A program made the position numbers and the translations under genes. The notes beneath the pieces were generated by a model that searched no databases, was not told the origin of the DNA, and saw only the letters and a program-made list of their open reading frames with translations. From positions 1 to 24,387 of the forward strand of contig JBGQNR010000072.1 in assembly GCA_041501225.1 (NCBI GenBank): a stretch of DNA of 24,387 nt, read 5' to 3'. Positions 15,859-24,191 of this stretch are shown in pieces. The stretch is from JAFNAG01 sp041501225 (GTDB taxonomy: Bacteria; Acidobacteriota; UBA6911). Positions within the stretch are counted from its first letter, which is position 1; each line of letters begins with the position of its first letter.

Positions 15859-16395
15859 ATGTCGTTTTTTAAATATCTGAAATTGGAGGCCGCGCACTCT
15901 TCCCCATCTTCTGCGGATACCGAAACGGTCCGCAAGATCACGAGTGCGCTTGATCAGTTGGAGCCTGAACGCGCCAAATACGTCGCCGCATTTGCCTACA
16001 TCCTAAGCCGGGTTGCGAGGGCGGATCTGGTGATCACGCCGGAAGAAACGGGAGCCATGGAAAATATCGTCATGGAATTTGCGGGGCTGCCGGAGGAACA
16101 AGCGGTGCTTGTAGTCCAGATCGCCAAGACGCAGAACATACTCTTTGGGGAAACGGAGAATTTCCTGGTCACACGCGAGTTCAACAAGATCGCATCCGCA
16201 GAGCAGAAGCTGGCCCTGCTCGAATGTCTTTTCCGCGTTTCGGCCGCGGATGAAAACATTTCGACGGTAGAGGACAACGAGGCGAGTCAGATCGCGGATG
16301 AACTCAAAATCGAGCACAAGGATTTCATCGCCGTGCGCTCGAGATTCCGTGACTATCTGGCCGTTCTCAAGAAATCTCCAGAATCCGGGATGTAA
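15859..16395 (+). CDS. TerB-like (tellurite-resistance family) protein
   Basis: 178 residues. Residues about 38-165 fit the all-helical TerB fold: AAFAYILSRVARADLVITPEETGAM (D56, E62-E63) and, after an internal near-repeat, LLECLFRVSAADENISTVEDNEAS (D131-E132, E138). The acidic clusters match the metal-binding positions of TerB. The start is ATG 15859, with GGGAGG five bases upstream. TerB-like domains occur in tellurite-resistance operons and also stand alone or fused to envelope-stress and phage-defence proteins. No other ter gene is here, so tellurite resistance should not be assumed. No signal peptide is seen, so it is likely cytoplasmic. Confidence 0.85.
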   Translation: MSFFKYLKLEAAHSSPSSADTETVRKITSALDQLEPERAKYVAAFAYILSRVARADLVITPEETGAMENIVMEFAGLPEEQAVLVVQIAKTQNILFGETENFLVTREFNKIASAEQKLALLECLFRVSAADENISTVEDNEASQIADELKIEHKDFIAVRSRFRDYLAVLKKSPESGM

Positions 16396-16714
16396 GTGGA
16401 AAAGCTGTTTGGCCCGGACCTTTCCGGGATGAATCGCCGGATTGACATCGATGTGCGGTAGCGTCATACTCCGTCAAGGTACATCGTGGATGCTTAAGGT
16501 GTGAGAATCATCTGAATGGAGCGAAGGAGCTGATGATTGTTGCGTTGGTTCGTGGCCGTTGTCGCGGCACGGACATGTAGTGAGATCGAAGAACGTTACG
16601 CAAGAGTTTTATCAGGGAACCTGACCGCATAGTTTTCTGACAGGCACCCGCGGGTCGCGAGGCGATCAACCTCGGTGGCGTCTGGCTGCCAGAAACAGCG
16701 GTGGGCAGGATGGA
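16396..16714. other. Gene-poor gap between the TerB-like and HEAT genes
   Basis: About 320 bases without a convincing ORF. A perfect 6-bp hairpin CCCGGA-CCTT-TCCGGG lies at 16413-16428, just after the TerB-like stop, without a T-run; it may be a weak terminator. Nothing else was recognised. Confidence 0.45.
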
Positions 16715-17254
16715 ATGACAAAACTGGATTTACACCGCCGCACCACCCGGAGCAGAAAAAAGAATCCCGTCCCGCTATCGAAATTACGCGCAGCTGAGGT
16801 AGTCCGGACGGTCGTGGACCATCCGCGCAGGCTCGATGAGCTGATCAACCTGCTGCAGGATAAAGAGAGGTCGATCCGGGGGCGGGCTGCAGCAACGCTA
16901 ACGCGCCTTTCGGAATCGTACCCGGCTCGCCTCATCCGACACATCGAGGCTTTGAGGGAAGGGCTCGGGGACGACTCCGCTTACGTTCGCTGGCATCTGG
17001 TATACACCCTCGGCCAGGTGATCGCGCGCTATCCGCGGCGCGTGTCTTTTTCCCTGGCGGATGTGAAAACCCATCTGGGGGATGAGGACAAGGTCGTGCG
17101 CAGCTTCGCTTGCCGGGCACTGGAATCCGTGGCAGCTCGGCAGCCCCAGTTGGTGCAAGCTCTGTTCCCGTCGAACAAAGAAGAAATGCCCCCGTCCTTG
17201 GGACGGGTACTCCAGGGAACCGGCCCGAAAACCGGCAACCAACGAAAGCGATAG
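16715..17254 (+). CDS. HEAT-repeat protein, 179 aa
   Basis: A small helical-repeat protein. After a basic N-terminus (RRTTRSRKKN), about three HEAT-like units are visible: about 31-68 (LDELINLLQDKERSIRGRAAATLTRL), about 72-106 (HIEALREGLGDDSAYVRWHLVYTLGQV) and about 113-147 (LADVKTHLGDEDKVVRSFACRALESV). Each has the typical DxxxVR turn. Such repeats mediate protein-protein contacts; no enzymatic motif or signal peptide is present. AGGA lies about five bases before ATG 16715. The 260-bp spacer to the next gene makes it uncertain whether it belongs to the export operon downstream. The partner is unknown. Confidence 0.8.
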   Translation: MTKLDLHRRTTRSRKKNPVPLSKLRAAEVVRTVVDHPRRLDELINLLQDKERSIRGRAAATLTRLSESYPARLIRHIEALREGLGDDSAYVRWHLVYTLGQVIARYPRRVSFSLADVKTHLGDEDKVVRSFACRALESVAARQPQLVQALFPSNKEEMPPSLGRVLQGTGPKTGNQRKR

Positions 17255-17351
17255 TAATTCCCGATCAAGCTCTGGGCATATCTATATCCGGCGGGCAAAT
17301 CAGGGTGTAATCAATAATTTTTTCTGCTTTATCATCCAAATCTCAGGAAAA

Positions 17352-17440
17352 GCGGAACAGACCCGAAATCGGAACGTAATTACTTGCGGGAAGACGCCAG
17401 GAAGGCCGAAAGGTGCGTGTCTGCACCTGGGCGATTCCGC
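17352..17440 (+). promoter_or_regulatory. Possible structured leader upstream of the export operon
   Basis: GCGGAA (17352-17357) can pair with TTCCGC (17435-17440), enclosing a small stem CCGA/TCGG (17363-17372) and a perfect stem AGGTGC/GCACCT with a 6-nt loop (17411-17428). This multi-branched fold ends 75 bp before the first gene of the operon. It matches no riboswitch consensus that I know, and may be chance. Confidence 0.25.
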
Positions 17441-17514
17441 GGCGCGGCGAAGCTCAGCAGGAAGCTAGGCTGGCGCCCTCAGGCGGATCCTTTTCCAAAC
17501 TGCAAGGGAGTTTT

Positions 17515-18732
17515 ATGATAAAGCGACTCACAATTGCCGCGTTTTTCCTGACTCTTTTTGCGGGGATCACCCTGGCACAGGGAAACCCTTACCTTAAGAA
17601 TTTCAAGATCTTCAAAGAAGTTGCTCCGGGCGTGGATTTCTATGCCACCCAACAGAGCGACATCGATCCGTACGTGCCGGCTGTCAGCGAGGCGCGCAAG
17701 AAACTGGCGAATTTTTTGGGGGTCGATTTGGCCCGTGGCGCCGTTTTCGTCTGCTCCAAGCTCGCGCAGAAGGATGCGGTATATGACACCCGCACCTTTA
17801 GGCTTGGGTACAAGTGGTATTTGCTCCAGTTGACACCCGAAGCCCAGCGCGAGGAGAGGCAGGCTCGTATGCAGGCCGCGGCAGCCCAGGCTGCCGCACT
17901 CGGCGTTCAGGTGGATGCAACCGGCCGAGGCAGCCGAGGTGGCGCGAGCGGACAGGACCAGGCAGGCCGGCAGCGCGGCGGACAGGATCAAGCCGGGCAG
18001 CGCGGCGGGTCAGATCAGGCTGGGCAGCGTGGGGGGGCCGGAGGCCAAAGAGGAGGGGGGCCGGGCGGCCAGGAAGCACGTGCCGCGACGACTCTTGCCA
18101 CCCAGGTCGGCTATGCCACCCTGATGACGACTTTGGCCCCGGAAAAACCGTATCGGACGTCGCGCATCGATGATATGGGCCGCAGCCCGCTCGTCGACTG
18201 GCTGGATATCGCCCTGGTTGCGGACGCAACCGGCACCTCGAACACCAATTTACGGTTCCTTCAGGATCGCCTGGATGAGGCCTTTCCTCTCGATGATATG
18301 CTCATCATGAACCGTCCATTCGTTGCCCAGCAGGATTCCGGCGGTGGTGGCGGCGGCAGCATGGGTGGCACGGGAGGTGGCGGCAATCCCGGAATGGTAG
18401 TGATGGGCGGCGGCGCTGCTGGAGGCGGTGGCCAGGCTGGTGGCGGCGGTCGTGGTGGCGGCGGCGCCGGCAGGGTTCTTCCCAAGGATGTTCAGGACCG
18501 GATGCTCTTTGATGCCCAGGCGGTGACATTTTTCAACTTCCTGATTGAAAAGGCGGGTGTGGAAAAAGTTAAGAGCGTCGTGCAGAAAAATATGAAAGGG
18601 GAAGAGTCTTTGACGGTGGTGCAGAGTTTCATGGGCGCTGATTTCGATAAGGTCGAAAAAGATTGGCAGGATTGGGTCAAAGCGCTAAAGCCACCAGAGA
18701 ATATTCGGAACAACAATAATCCTGAAAAGTAG
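17515..18732 (+). CDS. Secreted Gly-rich protein, possible degenerate gluzincin (peptidase MA-like)
   Basis: 405 residues, first gene of the export operon. AAGGGAG lies four to five bases before ATG 17515. A clear signal peptide (MIKRLTIAAFFLTLFAGITLAQ) sends it to the periplasm or outside. Residues about 25-110 are a globular region. Residues about 135-190 are a Gly/Gln/Arg repeat tract (DQAGxRGG units). Residues about 215-265 include SPLVDWLDIALVADATG, which resembles the RWLxEGLA segment of peptidase MA-type zinc proteases. Residues about 280-325 are a second Gly-rich tract. The C-terminus (FFNFLIEKAGVEKVK, then GADFDKVEKDWQDWVKAL) again resembles the end of that family. The HExxH zinc motif is missing, so if related it is a pseudo-enzyme; this relationship is inference. 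The adaptor gene begins 44 bp downstream. Confidence 0.75.
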   Translation: MIKRLTIAAFFLTLFAGITLAQGNPYLKNFKIFKEVAPGVDFYATQQSDIDPYVPAVSEARKKLANFLGVDLARGAVFVCSKLAQKDAVYDTRTFRLGYKWYLLQLTPEAQREERQARMQAAAAQAAALGVQVDATGRGSRGGASGQDQAGRQRGGQDQAGQRGGSDQAGQRGGAGGQRGGGPGGQEARAATTLATQVGYATLMTTLAPEKPYRTSRIDDMGRSPLVDWLDIALVADATGTSNTNLRFLQDRLDEAFPLDDMLIMNRPFVAQQDSGGGGGGSMGGTGGGGNPGMVVMGGGAAGGGGQAGGGGRGGGGAGRVLPKDVQDRMLFDAQAVTFFNFLIEKAGVEKVKSVVQKNMKGEESLTVVQSFMGADFDKVEKDWQDWVKALKPPENIRNNNNPEK

Positions 18733-18776
18733 AAAGTTTTTCCTGACCCGAAAACATCGTGAGGTCCAATAAGATT

Positions 18777-20084
18777 ATGGCTCGCATATCACAAATTGCA
18801 CGAAAACGATGGCTATGGATTCTCCCGGCGCTGGTCGTGGGCGTTGTGCTGCTGCCGGGAAGTCGATGGGCGATCACTACGTCAGCCCAGGATTCGGCGC
18901 CAAAGAACGGCGCTGCCGCCGCGCCCAAGACGGAGGCCGCCAACGCGCCCAAGGTCTATACGGTAGGGACTGCGGATATTACCCGCACGATCCTCATCAC
19001 CGGTGAGTTGCAGGCGATCAGGTCGCTCGATTTACAGGCGCCGGCTACCAAGGCTACGGCTTCCAACGCCATCACTTTTATGGCGGATGAGGGCAAAAAT
19101 ATTAAGAAGGGGGAGAAGCTGATCGAGTTTGACAACTCAGCCTTGCTCAGCCAGATCACCGACCGGCAGCGGCAGGTTGATGAAGCAGCCATGGGGATTG
19201 AGCAGACCAAAAAAGATCAGGAAGCGATACGCTGCGACAACCTCAACGCGGTTGCCCAGGCCGAAGGGAATCTGAAGATCGCGAGGCTCAATGCCGACAT
19301 TCCGGAGAACCTCCAGCCGAGGAACACCTACCTCAAATACCAAAATGATCTTGAAAAAGCCAAGCTTAGCCTTGCCAAGGCAAAAGAATCGCTGGCCAAC
19401 TTTGAGGCGAATTACGATTCCACGATCGCGCTGAAGGAGCTCGACAAGGCCAACCAGGAAATCGTTTTGAAAAGAATGCAGAACGACCTGGGTATTTTGT
19501 CGGTGGATGCACCGCAGGATGGAGTGGTCATTTACGGCGACAATTGGGCCAGCAATCGCAAATACCAGATGGGCGATATGGCGTATCCTGGCATGACCAT
19601 TCTTACGCTACCCGACCTTTCCCAGATGCAGGTTGTCGGATTCGTTTACGACACGGAGCTGCAGTATTTGTCTCCAGGGATGAGCTGCGAGATACATCTG
19701 GATGCGGTTCCGGGAAAATCCTGGGGCGGCAAGATCAAATCGTTGACCAGCGTGGCCGGACGCAAGGGATTTGCCACCACCCAGAAAGTGTTTAAGGCGG
19801 TAATTCCTCTGGATGCCGTAGATCTAACCGTAATGAAACCCGGTATGAGTTCTCGTGCCGAAGTTACTTTGTCAATGGCAGCGGGTGTGCCGGCAATTCC
19901 GCGCCAGTACATAAGCTTAGATGGACAGGGTCGTTATTACGTTCTTAAAGAAACGGGCCCGAAGACTCCTCCGACGAGGGAATTGGTGAAGGTTGGGGTT
20001 TTCGGCGACCAGATGGTTCAGATCCTTTCCGGAGTGAATCCTGGCGATCGCCTGCTTCCAGTTCAGAAGGCCTCGGGAGAATAA
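18777..20084 (+). CDS. HlyD/MacA-like periplasmic adaptor subunit 1
   Basis: 435 residues from ATG 18777; GTG 18759 would add six. An uncleaved N-terminal anchor (WLWILPALVVGVVLLPG, about 14-30) is followed by an Ala/Pro linker. The first half of the biotinyl-lipoyl domain is at about 58-125 (ITGELQAIRSLDLQAP, then DEGKNIKKGEKLIEFD). A coiled-coil hairpin runs from about 125 to 245, and the second lipoyl half comes near 246-290 (ILSVDAPQDGVVIYGD). Beta-barrel and membrane-proximal parts reach the C-terminus, including the typical DLTVMKPGMSSRAEVTLS. Such adaptors link an inner-membrane transporter to an outer-membrane TolC channel. The next adaptor gene starts three bases after its stop, so this is clearly an operon. 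The substrate is unknown. Confidence 0.88.
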   Translation: MARISQIARKRWLWILPALVVGVVLLPGSRWAITTSAQDSAPKNGAAAAPKTEAANAPKVYTVGTADITRTILITGELQAIRSLDLQAPATKATASNAITFMADEGKNIKKGEKLIEFDNSALLSQITDRQRQVDEAAMGIEQTKKDQEAIRCDNLNAVAQAEGNLKIARLNADIPENLQPRNTYLKYQNDLEKAKLSLAKAKESLANFEANYDSTIALKELDKANQEIVLKRMQNDLGILSVDAPQDGVVIYGDNWASNRKYQMGDMAYPGMTILTLPDLSQMQVVGFVYDTELQYLSPGMSCEIHLDAVPGKSWGGKIKSLTSVAGRKGFATTQKVFKAVIPLDAVDLTVMKPGMSSRAEVTLSMAAGVPAIPRQYISLDGQGRYYVLKETGPKTPPTRELVKVGVFGDQMVQILSGVNPGDRLLPVQKASGE

Positions 20085-20087
20085 TCC

Positions 20088-21317
20088 ATGAAACGTAGAA
20101 AGCCCATAGCATTGCTGCTCGGCCTCATCGTGTTGGTCGCGGCCGGCATCTGGTTTTACCGTTCGACGACGGCCTCGGTGACGGTCAACGATAAGGATCT
20201 GATTACGGTCCAGAAAGTCGATTTCCCCCGGATCGTGACTTCTGCCGGGCTGCTGGAGGCCAAATCAAGTGTATCGGTCACTCCTCCCGTGGTCGGCGAT
20301 ACCAGAAGTTTTAAGCTGGTCCGGATGGTGGATGAGGGAACGCAGGTTTCAGACGGCGACTTCCTTCTGGAATTTGACGGCTCCGATGTCAGCAAGCGCC
20401 TGAGAGATGCACAGACGAATTTCCAGCAACAGCAGGAGCGTTACCAGCAGAGGCGCTCCGCCCTTGACAGTCAGATCAGGGACAACAAGCTCAACCTGGA
20501 CCAGGCCAAAGCTGATCTTTCCAACCTCGATGCGAAGATCGGCCAGCAGGCAGAACTCGAGAGTGCGATTACTATCGCCATCACCAAGATTCAAAAGGAC
20601 ATGGCGCAGATCAAGGTAGACATGCTCGAGAAGAAGATCAAGTACCAGGATGAAAGTGCGCGCATTGCGATGCAGATCGCACGCAGCAGCGAGGGCAACT
20701 TTAAGAAACAGATGGAAAACGCCATGGATACGATGGACTCGCTGACGGTCCGGGCGCCTGTGGCTGGAGTCGTGATTTATAAGCGCGATTTCAACAACGA
20801 ACCGCCGCAGCTCGGCTCCAACGTCACCCCGAATAATCCGGTGCTTGAACTCCCCGACCTCTCCACCATGCGGGTCAAGGTGTTGGTGGATGAGATGGAT
20901 GCCGGCAAGGTGCGCAACGGCCAGACCGTGGTGATTACGGTGCCTGCCCTGCAGGGCATGAAATTCGATGGCAAGGTTATTGAACTCAGTTCCATTCTCA
21001 AGCCTGCCACCTCGGATCGCGCCCAAAAGTACGCGGATGCCCGTGTCGAACTCGATGCGGGCCAGGACCTGTCACTGTTGAGGCCCGGGATGAGCGCGAA
21101 TGTGCAGATCCAGGTCGGCATCATCACGCAGGCACTCGCGATTCCGCTGTACTGCATTCTGGAAAGGAATGGCGGATCCTTTGTCCAGGTGTATCACAAG
21201 GACAAAAAAGAATTTGAATGGCGCCAGATTGAACTTCTAACCAATGATGAGTCGCTGGCCGTTGTAAGAGCGGGATTGCAGGAAAAAGAGCAGATTCGTG
21301 TCAAACCCAAAGTTTGA
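20088..21317 (+). CDS. HlyD/MacA-like periplasmic adaptor subunit 2
   Basis: 409 residues. The N-terminal anchor is residues about 6-24 (ALLLGLIVLVAAGIWF). Lipoyl half-motifs are at about 50-97 (VTSAGLLEAKSSVSVTPP, then DEGTQVSDGDFLLEFDGS) and about 220-265 (LTVRAPVAGVVIYKRD), around a Gln/Lys-rich coiled-coil hairpin (about 98-218). The beta-barrel contains LSTMRVKVLVDEMDAGKVRNGQ, and LLRPGMSANVQIQVG lies near 325. The ATG at 20088 is three bases from the previous stop, with GGGAGA about seven bases upstream. It is similar in plan to its neighbours but clearly divergent in sequence, so it is not a recent tandem duplicate. It would work in the same export complex, or in an alternative version of it. 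Confidence 0.88.
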   Translation: MKRRKPIALLLGLIVLVAAGIWFYRSTTASVTVNDKDLITVQKVDFPRIVTSAGLLEAKSSVSVTPPVVGDTRSFKLVRMVDEGTQVSDGDFLLEFDGSDVSKRLRDAQTNFQQQQERYQQRRSALDSQIRDNKLNLDQAKADLSNLDAKIGQQAELESAITIAITKIQKDMAQIKVDMLEKKIKYQDESARIAMQIARSSEGNFKKQMENAMDTMDSLTVRAPVAGVVIYKRDFNNEPPQLGSNVTPNNPVLELPDLSTMRVKVLVDEMDAGKVRNGQTVVITVPALQGMKFDGKVIELSSILKPATSDRAQKYADARVELDAGQDLSLLRPGMSANVQIQVGIITQALAIPLYCILERNGGSFVQVYHKDKKEFEWRQIELLTNDESLAVVRAGLQEKEQIRVKPKV

Positions 21318-21325
21318 GGTTGATC

Positions 21326-22828
21326 ATGGCAATTCACGATCGAGGTGACGATTTAAGGAAAAAGGGGCACGCAGGAATCATCTTGAGGGTGATTGGTATT
21401 CTCATCCTCATCGGCGGCGTGGCCGCGATCGCAATGTACCGGGATGCGATCTGGACTCAGATAAGCAAAGTCCTGGCATTCGGCAAAGAAGAAGAGCCGA
21501 TTCCGGTGCTGAGTCTCGAGAAGGGACCTTTGCAGTTGGAAGTTCAGGCCAACGGTGAAATCGTCGGGCTGGAGAGTGTTCCCGTAATGACACCCAACAC
21601 CCGTGTGGGGACGCTCAAGCTTGCCTGGCTGATCCCGGAAGGCAGCATGGTGGATGTAGGGGCTCCGCTGGCCCGTTTTGACAGCACGGACACGCAGCTT
21701 CAGCTTGAGTCGCAGAATAACACGCTCACTCAAAACGGGATCCAGACGAAGATCGACACGGGCAACCGGCAGTTGAATGAAAAGAACATGACCACCGACC
21801 GCACCACGGCGGAGATGGATTATGAATACTCGATGACGGTTTTGCCCGAGGATCCTACGATCTTCTCACAATGGGAGATCATTAACGCCAAGCTCAATGC
21901 CGACTTCGCCAAGTCGAGAATAGAAAACCTGGCAGCCAAGGCCAAAGTACAGAAGCGCGTCAACCGTTCGCAGGAGCAGGTTTCCAATATTGCAAGAAAT
22001 CGGGCCCAGACCGAAGTCCAGATCTACCAGCAGACGCTTTCAGTCATGCAAATGCCTTCCCCGGTCAAGGGTCTTGTGGTGTACCGGCGTGTGCGCAATA
22101 AAGATCCGCAAATCGGGGATAACTGCCAGGCAAATCAGGTGCTGATCGATATGGTCGATCTGAATGCCTTGCAGGCGCGTGTCTATGTGCTGGAAAAAGA
22201 AGCTGGAAGCCTGGCCAAAGACAAGCCGGTAACCATCAAGCTTGACGCGTTGTCCGACAAGGAATTTCATGGCATCGTGCGCACGGTTTCGTCCGTGGCG
22301 GCTACTCGCGAAAGGAACTCACCGTTGACGTATTTCACCGTCGACGTGACCGTCAACGATGCGGGTCAGTATCTGCGCTTGATCAAACCCGGCATGGCCT
22401 TGCTGGCCAGGATAATTCTTGAGAAGTACGATTCCTGCTTCATGGTGCCATCGAGCGCCATCGATTTTAAGAATGATCAGGCTGTGGTCTACATCAGAAA
22501 AGGCAAGGATTACGAGAAGAGAAATGTCGTGTTGGGCTTGGGAAAGCACGGTCAGGCGACGATCCTGAGCGGAGTGAATGAGAAGGAACTCATCGCCCTG
22601 CGCAACCCGTTTGAAGAGAAAAAGCTGAAGCTGCCTGATTTCAGCAAAGCCTCGGCCTCCAACCAGCAGCGGGGCAGGGGCGGACCCGGCGGCATGCAGC
22701 AGATGCAAATGGACCGCGGCGGTGGCGGCGGCGGTGGCGGCGGTGGCGGCGGCTACGGCGGCGGTGGCGGCTACGGTGGCGGCGGTGGTGGTGGCGGCGG
22801 CGGCGGCGGTGGCGGACGAGGACGCTAG
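21326..22828 (+). CDS. HlyD/MacA-like adaptor subunit 3 with poly-Gly tail
   Basis: 500 residues. ATG 21326 is preferred because GAGG lies six bases upstream; the TTG four codons earlier is in frame. The membrane anchor is about 19-37 (IILRVIGILILIGGVAAIAM). Lipoyl halves are near 65-120 (VQANGEIVGLESVPVMTP, then PEGSMVDVGAPLARFDST) and near 240-275 (MPSPVKGLVVYRRVR), with the coiled coil between them. The beta-barrel is followed by LIKPGMALLARIIL near 355 and a C-terminal domain to about 450. The last 50 residues or so are low complexity: QQRGRGGPGG, a Met/Gln patch, then about 30 glycines broken by two tyrosines and ending GRGR. Such a tail is unusual for adaptors and may be extracellular or periplasmic disorder. 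It lies eight bases after the previous stop and 27 before the permease gene. Confidence 0.87.
   Translation: MAIHDRGDDLRKKGHAGIILRVIGILILIGGVAAIAMYRDAIWTQISKVLAFGKEEEPIPVLSLEKGPLQLEVQANGEIVGLESVPVMTPNTRVGTLKLAWLIPEGSMVDVGAPLARFDSTDTQLQLESQNNTLTQNGIQTKIDTGNRQLNEKNMTTDRTTAEMDYEYSMTVLPEDPTIFSQWEIINAKLNADFAKSRIENLAAKAKVQKRVNRSQEQVSNIARNRAQTEVQIYQQTLSVMQMPSPVKGLVVYRRVRNKDPQIGDNCQANQVLIDMVDLNALQARVYVLEKEAGSLAKDKPVTIKLDALSDKEFHGIVRTVSSVAATRERNSPLTYFTVDVTVNDAGQYLRLIKPGMALLARIILEKYDSCFMVPSSAIDFKNDQAVVYIRKGKDYEKRNVVLGLGKHGQATILSGVNEKELIALRNPFEEKKLKLPDFSKASASNQQRGRGGPGGMQQMQMDRGGGGGGGGGGGGYGGGGGYGGGGGGGGGGGGGGRGR
22720..22821 (+). repeat. GGC/GGT microsatellite encoding poly-Gly
   Basis: About 100 bases made almost wholly of GGCGGT-type triplets, interrupted by two GGCTAC units, at the 3' end of the third adaptor gene. 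The two TAC codons keep a YGGGGGY pattern. Trinucleotide runs like this can vary in length by slippage without loss of frame. Confidence 0.8.
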
Positions 22829-22855
22829 TCAACCTTGAAGAAGGACGCATAAATT

Positions 22856-24100
22856 ATGTTCATGATGGAAAGCATCAAAGTTGCACTGCAAAACCTGGGC
22901 CGGCGCAAGCTGCGCTCTTTTCTGACCATGCTGGGGATGATTTTCGGCGTGAGCGCCGTGATCTCAATGTTGTCGATCGGCGCCGGCGCCGAGAGCGAAA
23001 GCTTGAAGATGATTGAGAGCTTCGGCATTCGCAACGTCATCATTTCGGCAAAGGACTTTAAACAGGAAGAGCTGAAGCAGATCCGGACCGAGTCGTTAGG
23101 TTTGCATATGCGCGACGTCGAGGCGATCGAAGCCGTGGTGCGGCCAAGACCGCTGGTGTCGGCGAAGCGCATCGTCAAGACCTGGCAGGTGGCCTCCGAA
23201 AGGGGGCGCAGCGACAGCCGCGTCCTGGGTGTAAGCAGTACCTACGCCGAGATCAACAACCTCAAGCTTCTGGAAGGCACATTTTTCCTCCCCTTCGATG
23301 ATGAGGCGGAAAACCAGGTTTGCGTTCTTGGCATCACCGCCAAACAGAAGTTGTTCGGCTTCGGCAATGCAGTCGGCCAGAGGCTCAAGATCAACGATCA
23401 ATGGCTGAGAGTCATCGGAGTTCTTGCCGATATGACGGTGGGCAACAAGCAGGAGTTTGAGGGAGTGAAGATTCAGAACCCCAACAACGATATCTGCATT
23501 CCCATCTATACCTCCATCAAGAAGTTCGATGTCGACGCCCTCGAGAACCAGCTCAACGAGGTGGTTGTCCAGGTTCCCAACGAACCCGGAGTGGATATCA
23601 AGGAACAATCGGCATCGATCAACAGCCTCATGTCCACCATGCACCGTTATGTGGATGATTTCTCCCTGGTAGTGCCCGAAAAACTGCTGGAGCAGAATCA
23701 GAAAACCCAGGCGATCTTCAATATCGTCATGGGCGCCATCGCGAGCATTTCGCTTCTGGTCGGCGGCATCGGGATCATGAATATCATGCTGGCCTCCGTT
23801 CTCGAACGCACCAGCGAGATCGGCCTGCGCCGCGCCATCGGCGCGCGCAAGCTCGACATCCGCCTCCAGTTCATCGCCGAAGCGGTTGCGCTCAGTCTCG
23901 CCGGCGGGCTGATCGGCATCGGTCTGGGCTGGGGCACTTCGAAGCTGGTCGCGATTTTCTCAGGGTGGACGACGATTATCACCATCGCCTCGATCACTCT
24001 GTCATTCGGCGTGAGCACCGTAGTCGGGCTGGTCTTTGGAATCTACCCTGCGGTCCAGGCCTCCAACCTGGATCCGATCGAGTGTCTGCGTTACGAATAG
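22856..24100 (+). CDS. MacB/FtsX-type ABC transporter permease (no ATPase domain)
   Basis: 414 residues, last gene of the operon. One membrane segment lies near the N-terminus (about 20-42, SFLTMLGMIFGVSAVISMLSIG). A large periplasmic MacB_PCD domain (about 45-280) follows, then three C-terminal membrane segments (about 286-312, 340-362 and 375-400) with the FtsX-family coupling stretch ERTSEIGLRRAIGARKLDI (318-336). This is the MacB/LolC-type mechanotransmission fold. Unlike MacB itself, no nucleotide-binding domain is fused, so a separate MacB/LolD-type ATPase is required. None is present in the window, and the terminator after the gene excludes one downstream in this operon. AAGGA lies about ten bases before ATG 22856; ATGs at 22862 and 22865 are possible. 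Together with three adaptors it likely forms a tripartite exporter; the cargo is unknown. Confidence 0.92.
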   Translation: MFMMESIKVALQNLGRRKLRSFLTMLGMIFGVSAVISMLSIGAGAESESLKMIESFGIRNVIISAKDFKQEELKQIRTESLGLHMRDVEAIEAVVRPRPLVSAKRIVKTWQVASERGRSDSRVLGVSSTYAEINNLKLLEGTFFLPFDDEAENQVCVLGITAKQKLFGFGNAVGQRLKINDQWLRVIGVLADMTVGNKQEFEGVKIQNPNNDICIPIYTSIKKFDVDALENQLNEVVVQVPNEPGVDIKEQSASINSLMSTMHRYVDDFSLVVPEKLLEQNQKTQAIFNIVMGAIASISLLVGGIGIMNIMLASVLERTSEIGLRRAIGARKLDIRLQFIAEAVALSLAGGLIGIGLGWGTSKLVAIFSGWTTIITIASITLSFGVSTVVGLVFGIYPAVQASNLDPIECLRYE

Positions 24101-24126
24101 TTTAAGCAGTCAACCCGAGGAATATA

Positions 24127-24170
24127 CCGCCGAGGTTCGGCAAGCATTCCGAACCTCGGCGGTTTTTTTT
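24127..24170 (+). terminator. Rho-independent terminator of the export operon
   Basis: A perfect 14-bp stem CCGCCGAGGTTCGG / CCGAACCTCGGCGG (24127-24140 and 24149-24162), 8-nt loop, followed by eight Ts. It lies 26 bases after the permease stop and closes the operon on the plus strand. Confidence 0.95.
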
Positions 24171-24191
24171 GGCGGAACGGCATCCATAAGG

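Noticed and set aside
15859..16395. Tellurite-resistance operon
   Set aside because: Only a lone TerB-like protein is present, with no terA, terC, terD, terE or terZ neighbours.
17340..17445. Cyclic-di-GMP (GEMM) or cobalamin riboswitch
   Set aside because: A GAAA loop and several stems are present, but the conserved core words of these classes are absent.
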